DNA of 64,000 nucleotides from Tomitella biformata AHU 1821 (GCF_000524475.1 NZ_BAVQ01000043.1:62001-126000); one strand, 5' to 3'. Positions 8,914 to 21,973 are shown, counted from the first letter of the stretch. A program made the numbers and translations. Notes: generated by a model not told the origin, from the letters alone.

Positions 8914-9222
8914 TTATTCGCCGCGCTGCATAGTGGCCCAGAGGCCCGCGGCGTGGAGGCGTTTGACGTCGCTCTCCATCTTGTCCCGCGAGCCAGAGCT
9001 GACAACCGCCTGGCCCTCGTTGTGGACTCGCAGCATCAGCTCGTTCGCCTTCGCCTTGCTGTAGCCGAACAGCTTCTGGAACACGAACGCGACATAGTGC
9101 ATGAGATTGACCGGATCATCCCAGACGATGGTGACCCAGGGTTTGTCGATCGACTCGAGCTCGTCGAGCTTCTCATCGACCTGGGGGACCGCGACGGGGG
9201 CGCTCGGCATAGGTGCAGCCAT
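8914..9222 (-). CDS. clpS: ClpS N-end rule adaptor
   Basis: A 102-residue adaptor that hands substrates with destabilising N-terminal residues to the ClpAP/ClpCP protease. The core is [18 protein letters not shown], with the DDPxN pocket residues and the [12 protein letters not shown] helix. The first 25 residues are a flexible Ala/Pro-rich arm, as in actinobacterial ClpS. The ATG is preceded by TAGTCT at 6 bases with no ribosome-binding site, so it is probably leaderless. It is divergent from pncB across 82 bases. Confidence 0.93.
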   Translation of the reverse strand: MAAPMPSAPVAVPQVDEKLDELESIDKPWVTIVWDDPVNLMHYVAFVFQKLFGYSKAKANELMLRVHNEGQAVVSSGSRDKMESDVKRLHAAGLWATMQRGE

Positions 9223-9228
9223 AGCCCA

Positions 9229-9234
9229 AGACTA
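9229..9234 (-). promoter_or_regulatory. -10 element TAGTCT of a leaderless clpS promoter
   Basis: On the minus strand TAGTCT is followed by 6 bases and the clpS ATG at 9222. It faces away from the pncB promoter in the same short gap. Confidence 0.55.
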
Positions 9235-9290
9235 CGACCCTCCGGAAAGTAATTCCTTCCAGATCCCGAACCTCCCTCGGGTGCAACGCT

Positions 9291-9296
9291 TACGGT
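9291..9296 (+). promoter_or_regulatory. -10 element TACGGT of a leaderless pncB promoter
   Basis: TACGGT lies 8 bases before a GTG at 9305. The same hexamer appears before hisN and the trpF-like gene in this window. Confidence 0.5.
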
Positions 9297-9304
9297 GTGT
9301 AGTT

Positions 9305-10609
9305 GTGAGCCGATCAATGAGCACTGCGCTGATGACCGACATGTATGAGCTGACGATGCTGCGCGCCGCGCTGGCCAGCGGGTCCGCCGACCGCCACTGC
9401 GGGTTCGAGGCCTTCGCCCGCCGCCTGCCGGACGGGCGCCGCTACGGGCTGGTCGCCGGCACCGGGCGGGTGCTCGACGCGGTCCGCGCGTTCCGCTTCG
9501 GCGACGAGGAGCTCTCGACCGTCGCCGACTTCCTCGACGCCCCCACCCTCGACTGGCTGGCCGACTTCCGCTTCCGCGGCGACATCGACGGCTACCTCGA
9601 GGGCGACCTGTACTTCCCCGGCTCGCCGATCCTGTCGGTGCGCGGCACCTTCGCCGAGTGCGTGGTGCTCGAGACGCTGATCCTGTCGATCCTCAACCAC
9701 GACAGCGCGATCGCGTCCGCCGCCGCCCGCATGGCCAGTGTCAAGGCCGGGCGCACCATGATCGAGATGGGCTCGCGACGCACGCACGAGGAGGCCGCCG
9801 TCGCCGCGTCGCGGGCCGCCTACCTCGCCGGGTTCGACGCCACCTCCAACCTGGAGGCCGTCCGCCGCCACGGAGTGCCCGGCACCGGGACCAGCGCGCA
9901 CTCCTTCACCCTGCTGCACACCACGCCCGACGGGCCCGACGAGATGGCGGCCTTCCGCGCGCAGGTCGACGCGCTGGGCGTCGGCACCACCCTGCTGGTG
10001 GACACCTACGACATCGCCGAGGGCGTCCGCAACGCCATCGCCGTGGCCGGGCCGGAGCTGGGCGCGGTCCGCATCGACTCCGGCGACCTCGGCGTGATGG
10101 CCCGCCAGGTGCGCGCGCAGCTCGACTCGCTGGGCGCGCCCAAGACCAAGATCGTCGTCTCTGGGGACCTCGACGAGTACGCGATCGCCGCGCTGCGCGC
10201 CGAGCCCGTCGACGCGTATGGCGTCGGCACCTCCCTGGTCACCGGCTCAGGCGCGCCCACCGCGGGCATGGTCTACAAGCTGGTGGAGGTCGATGGCATC
10301 CCCGTCGCCAAGCGCAGCAGCCACAAGACCTCCCGCGGCGGCATCAAGCGGGCGGTGCGCACGGCCCGGCCCACCGGAACCTTCGTCGAGGAGATCATCT
10401 ACCTGGAGGAGGCGGGCGAGCCCGCGATCCCCCATGGCCTGACCGCTCGCCAACTGGTGTACCCACTGGTGCGCGGCGGCGAGACCGTGTCCGGGCTGGC
10501 AGGATTGGACGGGGCACGCCGATTGGCGGCCGAGTCCCTGGGGTGCCTGCCCTGGGAGGGGCTGAGCCTGACCCGCGGCGAGCCCGCGGTGCCCACCCGG
10601 TTCGTCTAG
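9305..10609 (+). CDS. pncB: Nicotinate phosphoribosyltransferase
   Basis: Joins nicotinate to PRPP to make nicotinate mononucleotide, the committing step of the Preiss-Handler NAD salvage route. Motifs include TDMYELTM at the N-terminus, EMGSRRTHEEAAV, GTSAHSFTLLH (with the conserved histidine), and RIDSGDLGVMARQVR. The GTG at 9305 is chosen for the -10 spacing; an ATG at 9317 (MSTALMTDMYE) is the main alternative and gives a very similar protein. Nicotinamidase follows after 25 bases, so the two steps of salvage are encoded together. Confidence 0.92.
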   Translation: MSRSMSTALMTDMYELTMLRAALASGSADRHCGFEAFARRLPDGRRYGLVAGTGRVLDAVRAFRFGDEELSTVADFLDAPTLDWLADFRFRGDIDGYLEGDLYFPGSPILSVRGTFAECVVLETLILSILNHDSAIASAAARMASVKAGRTMIEMGSRRTHEEAAVAASRAAYLAGFDATSNLEAVRRHGVPGTGTSAHSFTLLHTTPDGPDEMAAFRAQVDALGVGTTLLVDTYDIAEGVRNAIAVAGPELGAVRIDSGDLGVMARQVRAQLDSLGAPKTKIVVSGDLDEYAIAALRAEPVDAYGVGTSLVTGSGAPTAGMVYKLVEVDGIPVAKRSSHKTSRGGIKRAVRTARPTGTFVEEIIYLEEAGEPAIPHGLTARQLVYPLVRGGETVSGLAGLDGARRLAAESLGCLPWEGLSLTRGEPAVPTRFV

Positions 10610-10634
10610 TCCGCCTTGTGAGAGGGAGCCCATC

Positions 10635-11210
10635 ATGCCGAGTGCGCTGATCATCGTGGACGTGCAGAACGACTTCTGCGAGGGCGGTGCCCTGGCCGTT
10701 GCCGGCGGCGCGGCCGTGGCCCGGGCCATCACCACCCGCCTGGCGGTCGCGCGCGGCGACTACGCCGCAGTGCTGGCCACCCGCGATCACCACATCGACC
10801 CGGGCGCGCACTTCGCCGCCGAGCCGAACTACGTGACCACCTGGCCGGTGCATTGCCGCGCGGACACCCCCGGCGCGGACTACCACCCCGAGCTGGACGC
10901 CACCGTCATCGACGAGGCCTTCTACAAGGGCCAGTACAGCGATGGCTACTCCGGCTTCGACGGCGTGAACACTGCCGGTGTGCCCCTAGCCCAGCGGCTC
11001 GCCGAGCGCGGGGTCACCGACGTCGACGTGGTGGGCATCGCGACCGACCACTGCGTCCGCGCGACGGCGTTGGACGCCGTCGGGCATGGCCTGCGCGCGC
11101 GGGTGCTGCTCGGCGAGACTGCGAGTGTGGCGGCGGCGACCACCGAGCGTGCGCTGGCCGAGCTCGCCGCGGCGGGTGTGACGCTGGTCGGCAGTGTCGG
11201 CGGAGCCTAG
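10635..11210 (+). CDS. pncA: Nicotinamidase
   Basis: Deamidates nicotinamide to nicotinate, feeding PncB. It is a 191-residue isochorismatase-fold enzyme. Catalytic Asp9 (VDVQNDF), Lys98 (FYKGQ) and Cys140 (TDHC) form the triad; Asp51, His53, His59 and His74 match the metal site of mycobacterial PncA. The homologous enzyme converts pyrazinamide to pyrazinoic acid. AGAGGGAG precedes the ATG. In M. tuberculosis pncA lies elsewhere, so the pncB-pncA pairing differs from that genome. Confidence 0.93.
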   Translation: MPSALIIVDVQNDFCEGGALAVAGGAAVARAITTRLAVARGDYAAVLATRDHHIDPGAHFAAEPNYVTTWPVHCRADTPGADYHPELDATVIDEAFYKGQYSDGYSGFDGVNTAGVPLAQRLAERGVTDVDVVGIATDHCVRATALDAVGHGLRARVLLGETASVAAATTERALAELAAAGVTLVGSVGGA

Positions 11211-11223
11211 TAATCTTGGGCAG

Positions 11224-11229
11224 TAACCT
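11224..11229 (+). promoter_or_regulatory. -10 element TAACCT of a leaderless dinG promoter
   Basis: TAACCT ends 6 bases before the ATG at 11236, and no ribosome-binding site is present. It lies in the 25-base gap after pncA, so dinG may have its own promoter. Confidence 0.5.
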
Positions 11230-11235
11230 AGTGTG

Positions 11236-13293
11236 ATGCCCGCTCCCGAAACACCCGCCGCCCGCACCGTCCCCGGCCTCCTCGCCGCCGCGGTGCAGGC
11301 TCTCGGCGGGTCCGAGCGCACCGGGCAGGTCACCATGGCCTCGGCCGTGGCCCACGCGATCGACACCGGCGAGCACCTCGCCGTCCAAGCGGGCACCGGC
11401 ACCGGCAAGTCGCTCGCCTATCTGGTGCCGAGCATCCTGCACGCGATGGACACCGGCCGCACCGTCGTCATCTCCACCGCCACGATCGCCCTGCAGCGCC
11501 AACTCGTGGAGCGGGACCTGCCGCGCCTGGCCGACGCCCTCGCGCCCCTGTTGCCCCGCCGCCCCGAGTTCGCAATCCTCAAGGGCCGCGCCAACTACCT
11601 GTGCCTGCACAAGATCCACTCCGGCGCCGCCGAGGAGGACACGGAGGCGGAGCTGTTCAACCCGTTCGAGGTCTCCCGGATGGGCCGCGAGATCAAGCGC
11701 CTGCGCGAGTGGTCCGACAAGACCGACACCGGCGACCGCGACGACCTCGTGCCCGGCGTCAGCGCCCAGGTCTGGCGGCAGGCCAGCGTCAGCGCCCGCG
11801 AGTGCCTCGGCGCGGTCCACTGCCCCTCCGGCCAGGACTGCTTCGCGGAGAAGGCGAAGATTGCAGCCGCCCAGGTCGACGTCGTGGTCACCAACCACGC
11901 CCTGCTCGCCATCGACGCGATCACCGGCATCCAGATCCTCCCCGAGCATGACGTGGTGGTGATCGACGAGGCCCACGAGCTGGTCGACCGCGTCACCGGC
12001 GTCGCGACCGCAGAGCTGTCCAGCGCCGGCATCTCCGCGGCCAGCAAGCGCAGCGCCAAACTGATCGACGAACGTGAGGTCGACCGGCTGGCCGAGGCCG
12101 CCGAGGACTGGGCCGGTGTCCTCGCCGAGATGCCCGTGGGCCGCTGGGAACGCCTGCCCGACGCCGTCCCGCCGTCCCTCGCCGGCCTCCGCGACGCGCT
12201 GTGGGCCGCCCGCACCGCCATCGGCCCCGTCAAACCGGGCATGACCGCCGCAGACCCCGAGGCTGCCGCCTCCCGCAACGCGGCACTGAACCTCCTAGAG
12301 GAGCTGCACGACACCTGTGTGCGCGTGCTCTCCGCCTTCGAGGACCCCGACCCCGCAAAGCGCCACGACGTGGTCTGGCTCGCGGAGGACGACCGGCGCG
12401 GCCGGCTCATCCATGTCGCCCCGCTGTCCGTGGCCGGGCTGCTGCGCACCCGCCTGTTCGGCGAGGTCACCACCATCCTCACCTCCGCCACCCTGACAGT
12501 CGGCGGCTCCTTCGACGGCCTCGCCGGGGCGTGGGGTCTGCCGCCCCAGGGCCCCGGAGCCACCAGCCCGGCCCCCGAGCGCTCCCCCGACCCGGCGCTG
12601 GCCACCGGCAAGGAGGTGGACGGGCCACTGCGTTGGAGCTCTCTCGACGTCGGCTCGCCCTTCGATCACGGCAAGGCCGGCATCCTCTACGTTGCCAAGC
12701 ACCTGCCCGCGCCCGGCCGTGAGGGCCAGGCGCCGGAGTTCCTCGACGAGATCGAGGCGCTCGTCAAAGCCGCCGGCGGGCGCACTCTCGCCCTGTTCTC
12801 CTCGATGCGCGGTGCCAAGGCCGCCGCAGAGGCAATGCGCGAGCGTCTCGATACCCCCGTGCTCTGCCAGGGCGACGACGCCACCGGACAGTTGGTGCAG
12901 CGCTTCGCCGACGACCCCGCGACCTCGTTGTTCGGCACCCTGTCCCTGTGGCAGGGCGTGGACGTGCCCGGGCCGTCACTGTCGCTGGTGATCATCGACC
13001 GCATCCCGTTCCCCCGCCCGGACGACCCGCTGCTCAGCGCCCGCCAGCGCGCGGTGGAGTCCCGCGGCGGCAATGGGTTCATGGCCGTGGCCGCCAACCA
13101 TGCGGCCCTCCTCCTCGCCCAGGGCGTGGGCCGGCTGCTGCGCGCCACGGATGACCGCGGCGTGATCGCCATCCTCGACGCCCGCCTCGCCACCGCCCGC
13201 TACGGCTCCTACCTGCGTGCCTCGCTGCCGCCGTTCTGGGACACCACCGACCCCCAGGTGGTACGCGGGGCGTTGGAGCGGTTGGCGGAGTAG
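11236..13293 (+). CDS. dinG: DinG-type ATP-dependent DNA helicase
   Basis: An XPD/DinG superfamily 2 helicase of about 685 residues. Walker A is AGTGTGKS (residues 52-59), the DEAH box is VVIDEAHE, and the C-terminal helicase core holds SLWQGVDVPGPSLSLVIIDR. Four cysteines in NYLCLHK and ECLGAVHCPSGQDC can hold the [4Fe-4S] cluster typical of the family. Such helicases unwind DNA with 5' overhangs, R-loops or G-quadruplexes. The start is taken at ATG 11236, leaderless; a GTG at 11233 is also in frame. It converges on the hydrolase gene that follows. Confidence 0.9.
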   Translation: MPAPETPAARTVPGLLAAAVQALGGSERTGQVTMASAVAHAIDTGEHLAVQAGTGTGKSLAYLVPSILHAMDTGRTVVISTATIALQRQLVERDLPRLADALAPLLPRRPEFAILKGRANYLCLHKIHSGAAEEDTEAELFNPFEVSRMGREIKRLREWSDKTDTGDRDDLVPGVSAQVWRQASVSARECLGAVHCPSGQDCFAEKAKIAAAQVDVVVTNHALLAIDAITGIQILPEHDVVVIDEAHELVDRVTGVATAELSSAGISAASKRSAKLIDEREVDRLAEAAEDWAGVLAEMPVGRWERLPDAVPPSLAGLRDALWAARTAIGPVKPGMTAADPEAAASRNAALNLLEELHDTCVRVLSAFEDPDPAKRHDVVWLAEDDRRGRLIHVAPLSVAGLLRTRLFGEVTTILTSATLTVGGSFDGLAGAWGLPPQGPGATSPAPERSPDPALATGKEVDGPLRWSSLDVGSPFDHGKAGILYVAKHLPAPGREGQAPEFLDEIEALVKAAGGRTLALFSSMRGAKAAAEAMRERLDTPVLCQGDDATGQLVQRFADDPATSLFGTLSLWQGVDVPGPSLSLVIIDRIPFPRPDDPLLSARQRAVESRGGNGFMAVAANHAALLLAQGVGRLLRATDDRGVIAILDARLATARYGSYLRASLPPFWDTTDPQVVRGALERLAE

Positions 13294-13313
13294 CCGCTCT
13301 GCAGCCCCTGCGG

Positions 13314-13371
13314 TTACGCGCAGCTACGCAGATATCCGCGCGGTCAGATCTGCAGGGATGCGCGTAAGTTG
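13314..13371. repeat. Imperfect inverted repeat between dinG and the PTH2-like gene
   Basis: TTACGCGCA (from 13314) pairs perfectly with TGCGCGTAA near the right end, and GCAGAT pairs with ATCTGC inside. It lies in the 108-base gap between convergent genes; no T-run follows on either strand. Confidence 0.5.
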
Positions 13372-13401
13372 CCGGGCCCCGCCCGCCACTGGGAGAACTC
13401 G

Positions 13402-14171
13402 CTACTTGCCGGGCACCGCGATCACGGTCATCGAGCCGGCGGCCACCTCGGTGAACCCGGCGTCCCGCACGGCGATCGCCTTGCCAGCACGGACCAGTTT
13501 CGCCAGCCCCGCCCACTGCTCGGCACCCGCGTCGCGCACGGAACACCGGAACCCGGACTCCGCCCAGGCCTGGACCTGATCGACCTTCATCGCGCCGGCC
13601 AGCAACATCGACGCGTGGCCCACCTGTGCGGCGGCCTTGCCGACAGTCATGCCGAGCTCGGCCTGCAGCCACAGCACGGGATAGGCCGCATCGGGCTCGC
13701 CCGGCTCGTCGTCGACGAGGTCGGTACCGTTGATCTGCAGCTTCCGCAGCCGCTGCTCCAGCTCCCCCACCTTGCCGGGCACGTAGGCACGGGCCTCGGC
13801 GCCGTCACTCTGGATGGTCACGCCGGGCAGCTCCTGCGCGGCGTCCCACGCTATGCCGCGGGCGCGGCGGGACACCTTGCGGATCCGGGCGCCCGACCAC
13901 GCCTTGAACTCCTGCTCCCACCCCCCACCCGGGCCGCAGCGCTCGTCCAGGCACAGCGCGACGGCGGACGAAGCCGCGGCAGCGAGGACGTCGCTGCGCC
14001 GCGGCGGGTCCTTCTTCTCGATGTGCAGCACCAGCTGCATCGCGAGGACCTGAGAAGGATCCGCTGGGTCTTCGCTATTCCCATACCCGCCGGCCAGCCA
14101 CTTGTGCCGGGCGGCGAACTCGTTCACGGAGTCCTGGGGCTCGCTTCGTCGCAGCCAGTCGAAGATGCCCA

Positions 14172-14172
<1 letters not shown>
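13402..14172 (-). CDS. Peptidyl-tRNA hydrolase, PTH2-like
   Basis: A 256-residue protein. The segment LGMTVGKAAAQVGHASMLLA (about residues 171-190) is the PTH2 active-site pattern (KxAAQxxHA). Enzymes of this fold release peptides or D-amino acids from tRNA. The first 150 residues are an extra domain not found in archaeal or eukaryotic PTH2, but usual in actinobacterial relatives beside serB. The ATG overlaps the serB stop by one base (TGATG), so the two are coupled. The canonical bacterial pth would lie elsewhere; whether this enzyme backs it up is unknown. Confidence 0.75.
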
Positions 14173-17290
<3,118 letters not shown>

Positions 17291-17610
17291 CTGCTCCTCC
17301 TGACTATGCGTTCCCTACCCCGGTTATCCAGCCGGGGGAACGTCAAAACGGCTTGCGCTGTGGTTGATACTAAACCCTCATAGCCGGTTCTCACGAGCTG
17401 GCCCTACACATCGTAGTATTTCAGGTCGTACCTGCTGGTGAGTGACCATACCGAGCACGGTGCGTAAGGCACAATCGCCCTCCCCGACCGGCCATCCGGC
17501 GCGCGTTCTGACGAGCCTGGGACCGATCGCCCGAAATGTTAGCCTCATTCCGACCGTGACGCCTCCCGATTCCGGCGGGCGCGCACCCCCTACCTCGTGG
17601 AGATGTCCAG
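17291..17610. other. Divergent intergenic region between ctaD and fecB
   Basis: Some 320 bases without a gene. A hairpin (arms 17318-17323 and 17332-17337, with an outer TTCCC/GGGAA pair) lies in the presumed ctaD leader, about 30 bases before the start. TTAGCCT at 17539-17545 matches the core of a DtxR/IdeR box, but the flanks do not (about 10 of 19 positions), so I regard it as weak. Nothing else recognisable was seen. Confidence 0.4.
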
Positions 17611-18747
17611 TTGCCTCGCCCCAACTCCGCCGACGGCTCGACACACCCAGCCCGGAGGCCGCAACGCGCCGCGCGCCGGACCGCCTCCACTCCCGCGATC
17701 ACGGCAACCGTCCTTGCCGTCTCCGCACTGGTGCTCGCCGGCTGCGGTAGTGGCTCCTCGGCTCCGGCCGACGCGTCGATCACGCACAGCACCAGCTCGA
17801 TCGTCGGCGCCGGGGTGCTCGGCAACACCCATAAGCCGGAGCAGGCCTGCGGCGAGCTCGCCCCGCTCGATCCCGGCATGAGCGCCGACGGCACCCACCT
17901 GGTGGCGGCCGGATCTGGACCTGGATTGGCCGTGCCGAACGACCCCCAGCGGGTGGTGGTGGTCGGCCAGGCGCCCCTGGACACTCTGTGTGCCCTGGGG
18001 CTGCAGGACCGCGTGGTCGCGCTGACTCCCAGCGGAGCCCCCGAGTTGACGCCGCGCTACCTCGGTCAGTGGGTGTCCGAGGTCACGCTCGCCGGCGCGG
18101 ACGGGGTCGCGGATATAGACGCCATCCGGGCCGCCAATCCCGATGTGATCATCAGCGGTCCCGGCGCCGATTCAGAACTGGCCGCCCTCCAGGCCATCGC
18201 GCCCACCGTCGTGGCCCCTGCTTCGGGCGGCTGGCAGCAATCCGTCGTCACAGTGGGCGACGGCGTCGGGCGCGGCGCGGCGATCCGTGCGGCCCTGGCG
18301 GCGTATGACGCGGAGACCACTGCGGCCGGCGTGCGCATGGCGGCCTCCCAGACCGAGGTGTCGATGCTCCGCTTCACCCCCGACGGCGCCGAGATCCTCG
18401 GCGTGTCCAGCCTGCCTGGGCAGGTGTTCACCGAGTTGGGCCTGAGCCGGCCCGCCAGCCAGCGCTTCAACTCCCCCACCGCCAAGGCCGTGGACGAGTC
18501 CAACCTGAGCCCCGCCGAGGGGGATGTCATGTATGTCGCCTTCCAGGACAAGAACAGCGGGCGCTCCGACGGCGGGGGGGACACCCCCGCCGTCGCCCAG
18601 GGCTCGTTGGTGATGGATTCCGATGCCTGGCGCGCGCTGGGCGTCACCGCCGGCCGCACCATGGTTGTCGACGACGGCATCTGGGTCGACGGCGGCGGAC
18701 TGATCGCCGCACGGCTGATCGTGCAGGACATCCAGCACTCTCTTTAG
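17611..18747 (+). CDS. FecB-like iron/heme ABC transporter substrate-binding lipoprotein
   Basis: A 378-residue secreted lipoprotein. The signal peptide ends in a lipobox ALVLAGC (Cys45), so the mature protein is anchored outside the membrane. The rest has the two-lobed periplasmic-binding pattern of the siderophore/heme/cobalamin class (ALGLQDRVVALTPSG, IDAIRAANPDVIISG). It is the positional and sequence counterpart of FecB (Rv3044). The start is TTG at 17611 with GGAG 8 bases upstream. No permease or ATPase genes lie nearby, so the transporter partner is elsewhere. htaA follows after 43 bases with its own iron box. Confidence 0.83.
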   Translation: MPRPNSADGSTHPARRPQRAARRTASTPAITATVLAVSALVLAGCGSGSSAPADASITHSTSSIVGAGVLGNTHKPEQACGELAPLDPGMSADGTHLVAAGSGPGLAVPNDPQRVVVVGQAPLDTLCALGLQDRVVALTPSGAPELTPRYLGQWVSEVTLAGADGVADIDAIRAANPDVIISGPGADSELAALQAIAPTVVAPASGGWQQSVVTVGDGVGRGAAIRAALAAYDAETTAAGVRMAASQTEVSMLRFTPDGAEILGVSSLPGQVFTELGLSRPASQRFNSPTAKAVDESNLSPAEGDVMYVAFQDKNSGRSDGGGDTPAVAQGSLVMDSDAWRALGVTAGRTMVVDDGIWVDGGGLIAARLIVQDIQHSL

Positions 18748-18762
18748 GGCTGCCTAACCTGC
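18744..18762 (+). promoter_or_regulatory. DtxR/IdeR-type iron box before htaA
   Basis: TTAGGGCTGCCTAACCTGC matches the 19-base consensus TTAGGTTAGSCTAACCTAA at 14 of 19 positions. It overlaps the fecB stop codon and covers the expected -35 region of a promoter whose -10 would be CATTAT (18779-18784), 6 bases before the htaA ATG. This layout predicts repression by iron-loaded DtxR/IdeR. Confidence 0.65.
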
Positions 18763-18790
18763 GCTGTTCAGGGGGCGCCATTATGTCGGA

Positions 18791-19879
18791 ATGACTACCA
18801 CTCATTTGCTGAGGCGGATGGGCGCCGCCATCCCCCTAGTGGCCGCCCTGATCCTGGGCTCGGCCCCCCTCGCGAGCGCCACGCCCGACTCCCCCGCCTC
18901 GATCCAGTTGTTCGCGGCCGACGGGACGACCCCGCTGGGCCAAACCGCCGTGCACGAAGGCGACACGATCGTCGTGCACGGCACTGGCTTCGACCCCATG
19001 GCCAACACCGACGGCCTGCCCGTCCCCGTGCCGCCCGGCGTCCCGCACGGCACGTTCGTCGCATTCGGCGCCTTCGCCCCTGATTGGCGCCCGTCCCAGG
19101 ACGCGCCCGCCGAGGCCCGGGTGGGCCAGCAGCGCGCCGCGACCGCCTGGGTCATGTCTGAGGATGCACTGGGCCGAGTCCCCGACTCCCCCTTCGACTT
19201 CCGCCGCACTATCCGCCAGCAGTGGGTGCCGCTGGCCGACGACGGCTCCTTCACCGCCACGCTGACCGTCAAGAAGCCCGCCACCGCCGCGCCCGACGCC
19301 GTCTACGGGGTGTACAGCTATGCCGCCGCGGACGCCGTCAATGCCGACGAGGAGCTCTCCGTTCCCGTCAACTTCGACCCGGCGCCCGGGCCCAACGCGC
19401 CGCAGCCGGCCGCCGAGGACCTCGTATGGGGCTTCGCGCCCGGCTACACCAATCTGGTCAAAAAGGACCTCCAGGGTGGGGTCACCGGGGCGGAGGGCGC
19501 GAGCGTGCGACCCGACGGCCAGCTGACCTTCCAGGCCGACGGCGCCGACATCGACGCCGCCACCGGCCATGGCACCGTCCGGTTCACGGGCTCGGTCGTC
19601 TCCTTCACCCGCTTCCACCTCGCGGAGATCGCGCTGGAGAACCCATGGATCGAGTTCACCGCCGACGGCACGTACCTGTCCGCGGAGACCTCGACCGGCA
19701 ACACCGTCGGCAACGACCACGTGGCCCGCGTCCGCGTCGCGCGGCTTAACCTCGACGCAGACCCGTCGCGCACCTCATTCGAGGGCGTCACCGGCGCGTT
19801 CACGCTGCCACTGAGCCAACCCACGGCGCTGCTCCCCTACTCGGGCCAGCCGATCGCGCCGCTGAGCTTCTCCTATTGA
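18791..19879 (+). CDS. Secreted HtaA-domain heme-binding protein
   Basis: A 362-residue exported protein. The signal peptide (residues 1-30, ending ASA) is followed by a beta-rich N-terminal region and one HtaA domain (about 208-345), recognised by [32 protein letters not shown] and [13 protein letters not shown]. HtaA domains bind heme in corynebacterial heme uptake. There is no C-terminal membrane anchor or sorting signal, so it is probably released or held by the wall. With the lipoprotein upstream and the iron box it forms an iron/heme capture pair. It ends 26 bases from the nrdF stop, convergently. Confidence 0.82.
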   Translation: MTTTHLLRRMGAAIPLVAALILGSAPLASATPDSPASIQLFAADGTTPLGQTAVHEGDTIVVHGTGFDPMANTDGLPVPVPPGVPHGTFVAFGAFAPDWRPSQDAPAEARVGQQRAATAWVMSEDALGRVPDSPFDFRRTIRQQWVPLADDGSFTATLTVKKPATAAPDAVYGVYSYAAADAVNADEELSVPVNFDPAPGPNAPQPAAEDLVWGFAPGYTNLVKKDLQGGVTGAEGASVRPDGQLTFQADGADIDAATGHGTVRFTGSVVSFTRFHLAEIALENPWIEFTADGTYLSAETSTGNTVGNDHVARVRVARLNLDADPSRTSFEGVTGAFTLPLSQPTALLPYSGQPIAPLSFSY

Positions 19880-19905
19880 GGGGCTTCTCGTACTGAGGGG
19901 CCTCG

Positions 19906-20964
<1,059 letters not shown>

Positions 20965-20978
20965 CTAGTGGGCGGCCG

Positions 20979-21884
20979 TCACGTGCCGGAGAGAGCTTGC
21001 GGTGCGAGCATCATGACCCCGTCCGCGCTCCGGCGGAAGCCTAGCCGCGAATATAAGCGTCGGGCAGGGTTGTCCGGCGAAACGCTCAGGCTCACCGCGG
21101 ACAGCCCTCGGTCTGCGGCCGACGCCAGCACCTGCCGGATCAGCCGCTCTCCGATGCCCGCTCCGCGCCAACCGGGGAACACCGAGACGGATAACTCCGG
21201 GGTCCCCGCGGCCACGTATCCGTAACCCGGACTCGAAGCCGGATGGAACTGCGCCCAGGCCACACCCACCGTCCGATCCCCGATGGTCGCGAGCCAGCCG
21301 TAGTCGCCTCGGGCCACCACTAGTCGCGTGTACGCGACGAGCCGGGAATCCTCCGCCACCGTCCGATGCGTCGCGGCGGGGTCGTCTCTACGGATGTTGT
21401 CCAGGGTGGCCTGCGCGAGTACGAAGCCGTGGTTTTCCGTCAATGGCCGCACCACAGTATCGCCAGAGTCCCGGGTCACGCCTCGCGTAGACACGACCAC
21501 CCGCGGATCCTCGCGCATTACCCGACGCACACTGGCCAGACTCGCAAGCTCGTCTGCCAACGACTGGTCGATCGCCGCCATCACGCCCAACGCATCGACA
21601 AACCTGGCTTCTACATCAACCCGCAGAAGGTTTTCATTGTGCGCAACTCGATCTCGCAATGCATGAAGATTCGCAAGTCGATGTTGCAACAGGTGAGGAG
21701 CAGAGGGGCTGGGTTCGATTCCGGGGAAGGCTCGAGCGAGACACTCATCCCACAGACCCATTTGGACCCTCGCGCCGCGACCACGCGCTGGAACCAGACG
21801 TTTCCACACGCCGAAGCTCAGTTGAGCCAGCACGACATCGCCTCCCGCCGCAGCCAGATACGTCTCGCGGCGCGCATCAGCCAA
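20979..21884 (-). CDS. Fusion of an Abi-like HEPN domain and a GNAT acetyltransferase
   Basis: A 301-residue protein in two parts. Residues 1-125 look like the C-terminal half of an Abi_2/Abi-like HEPN domain: LAQLSFGVWKRL, then LHALRDRVAHNENLL, in which R77-x4-H82 fits the HEPN RNase motif. Residues about 130-301 are a GNAT N-acetyltransferase, with the acetyl-CoA loop FPGWRGAGIGERLIRQVL and the SPDNPARRLYSRLGF ending. The start is doubtful. No ATG or GTG is available; TTG at 21884 is the first usual start, but a strong purine stretch (21915-21907) sits 4 bases before an ATC codon at 21902. The N-terminal half of the HEPN domain seems missing. It may be an RNA-targeting stress or defence protein, or a remnant. 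Confidence 0.6.
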   Translation of the reverse strand: MADARRETYLAAAGGDVVLAQLSFGVWKRLVPARGRGARVQMGLWDECLARAFPGIEPSPSAPHLLQHRLANLHALRDRVAHNENLLRVDVEARFVDALGVMAAIDQSLADELASLASVRRVMREDPRVVVSTRGVTRDSGDTVVRPLTENHGFVLAQATLDNIRRDDPAATHRTVAEDSRLVAYTRLVVARGDYGWLATIGDRTVGVAWAQFHPASSPGYGYVAAGTPELSVSVFPGWRGAGIGERLIRQVLASAADRGLSAVSLSVSPDNPARRLYSRLGFRRSADGVMMLAPQALSGT

Positions 21885-21973
21885 AGCGTCGAAGATGCCG
21901 ATCTTGCCCTCCCCCTGGCAGCGGACTACCCTGAGTTACACAACGGTGGACAAGGACCGCCGAGTTTCTATCG

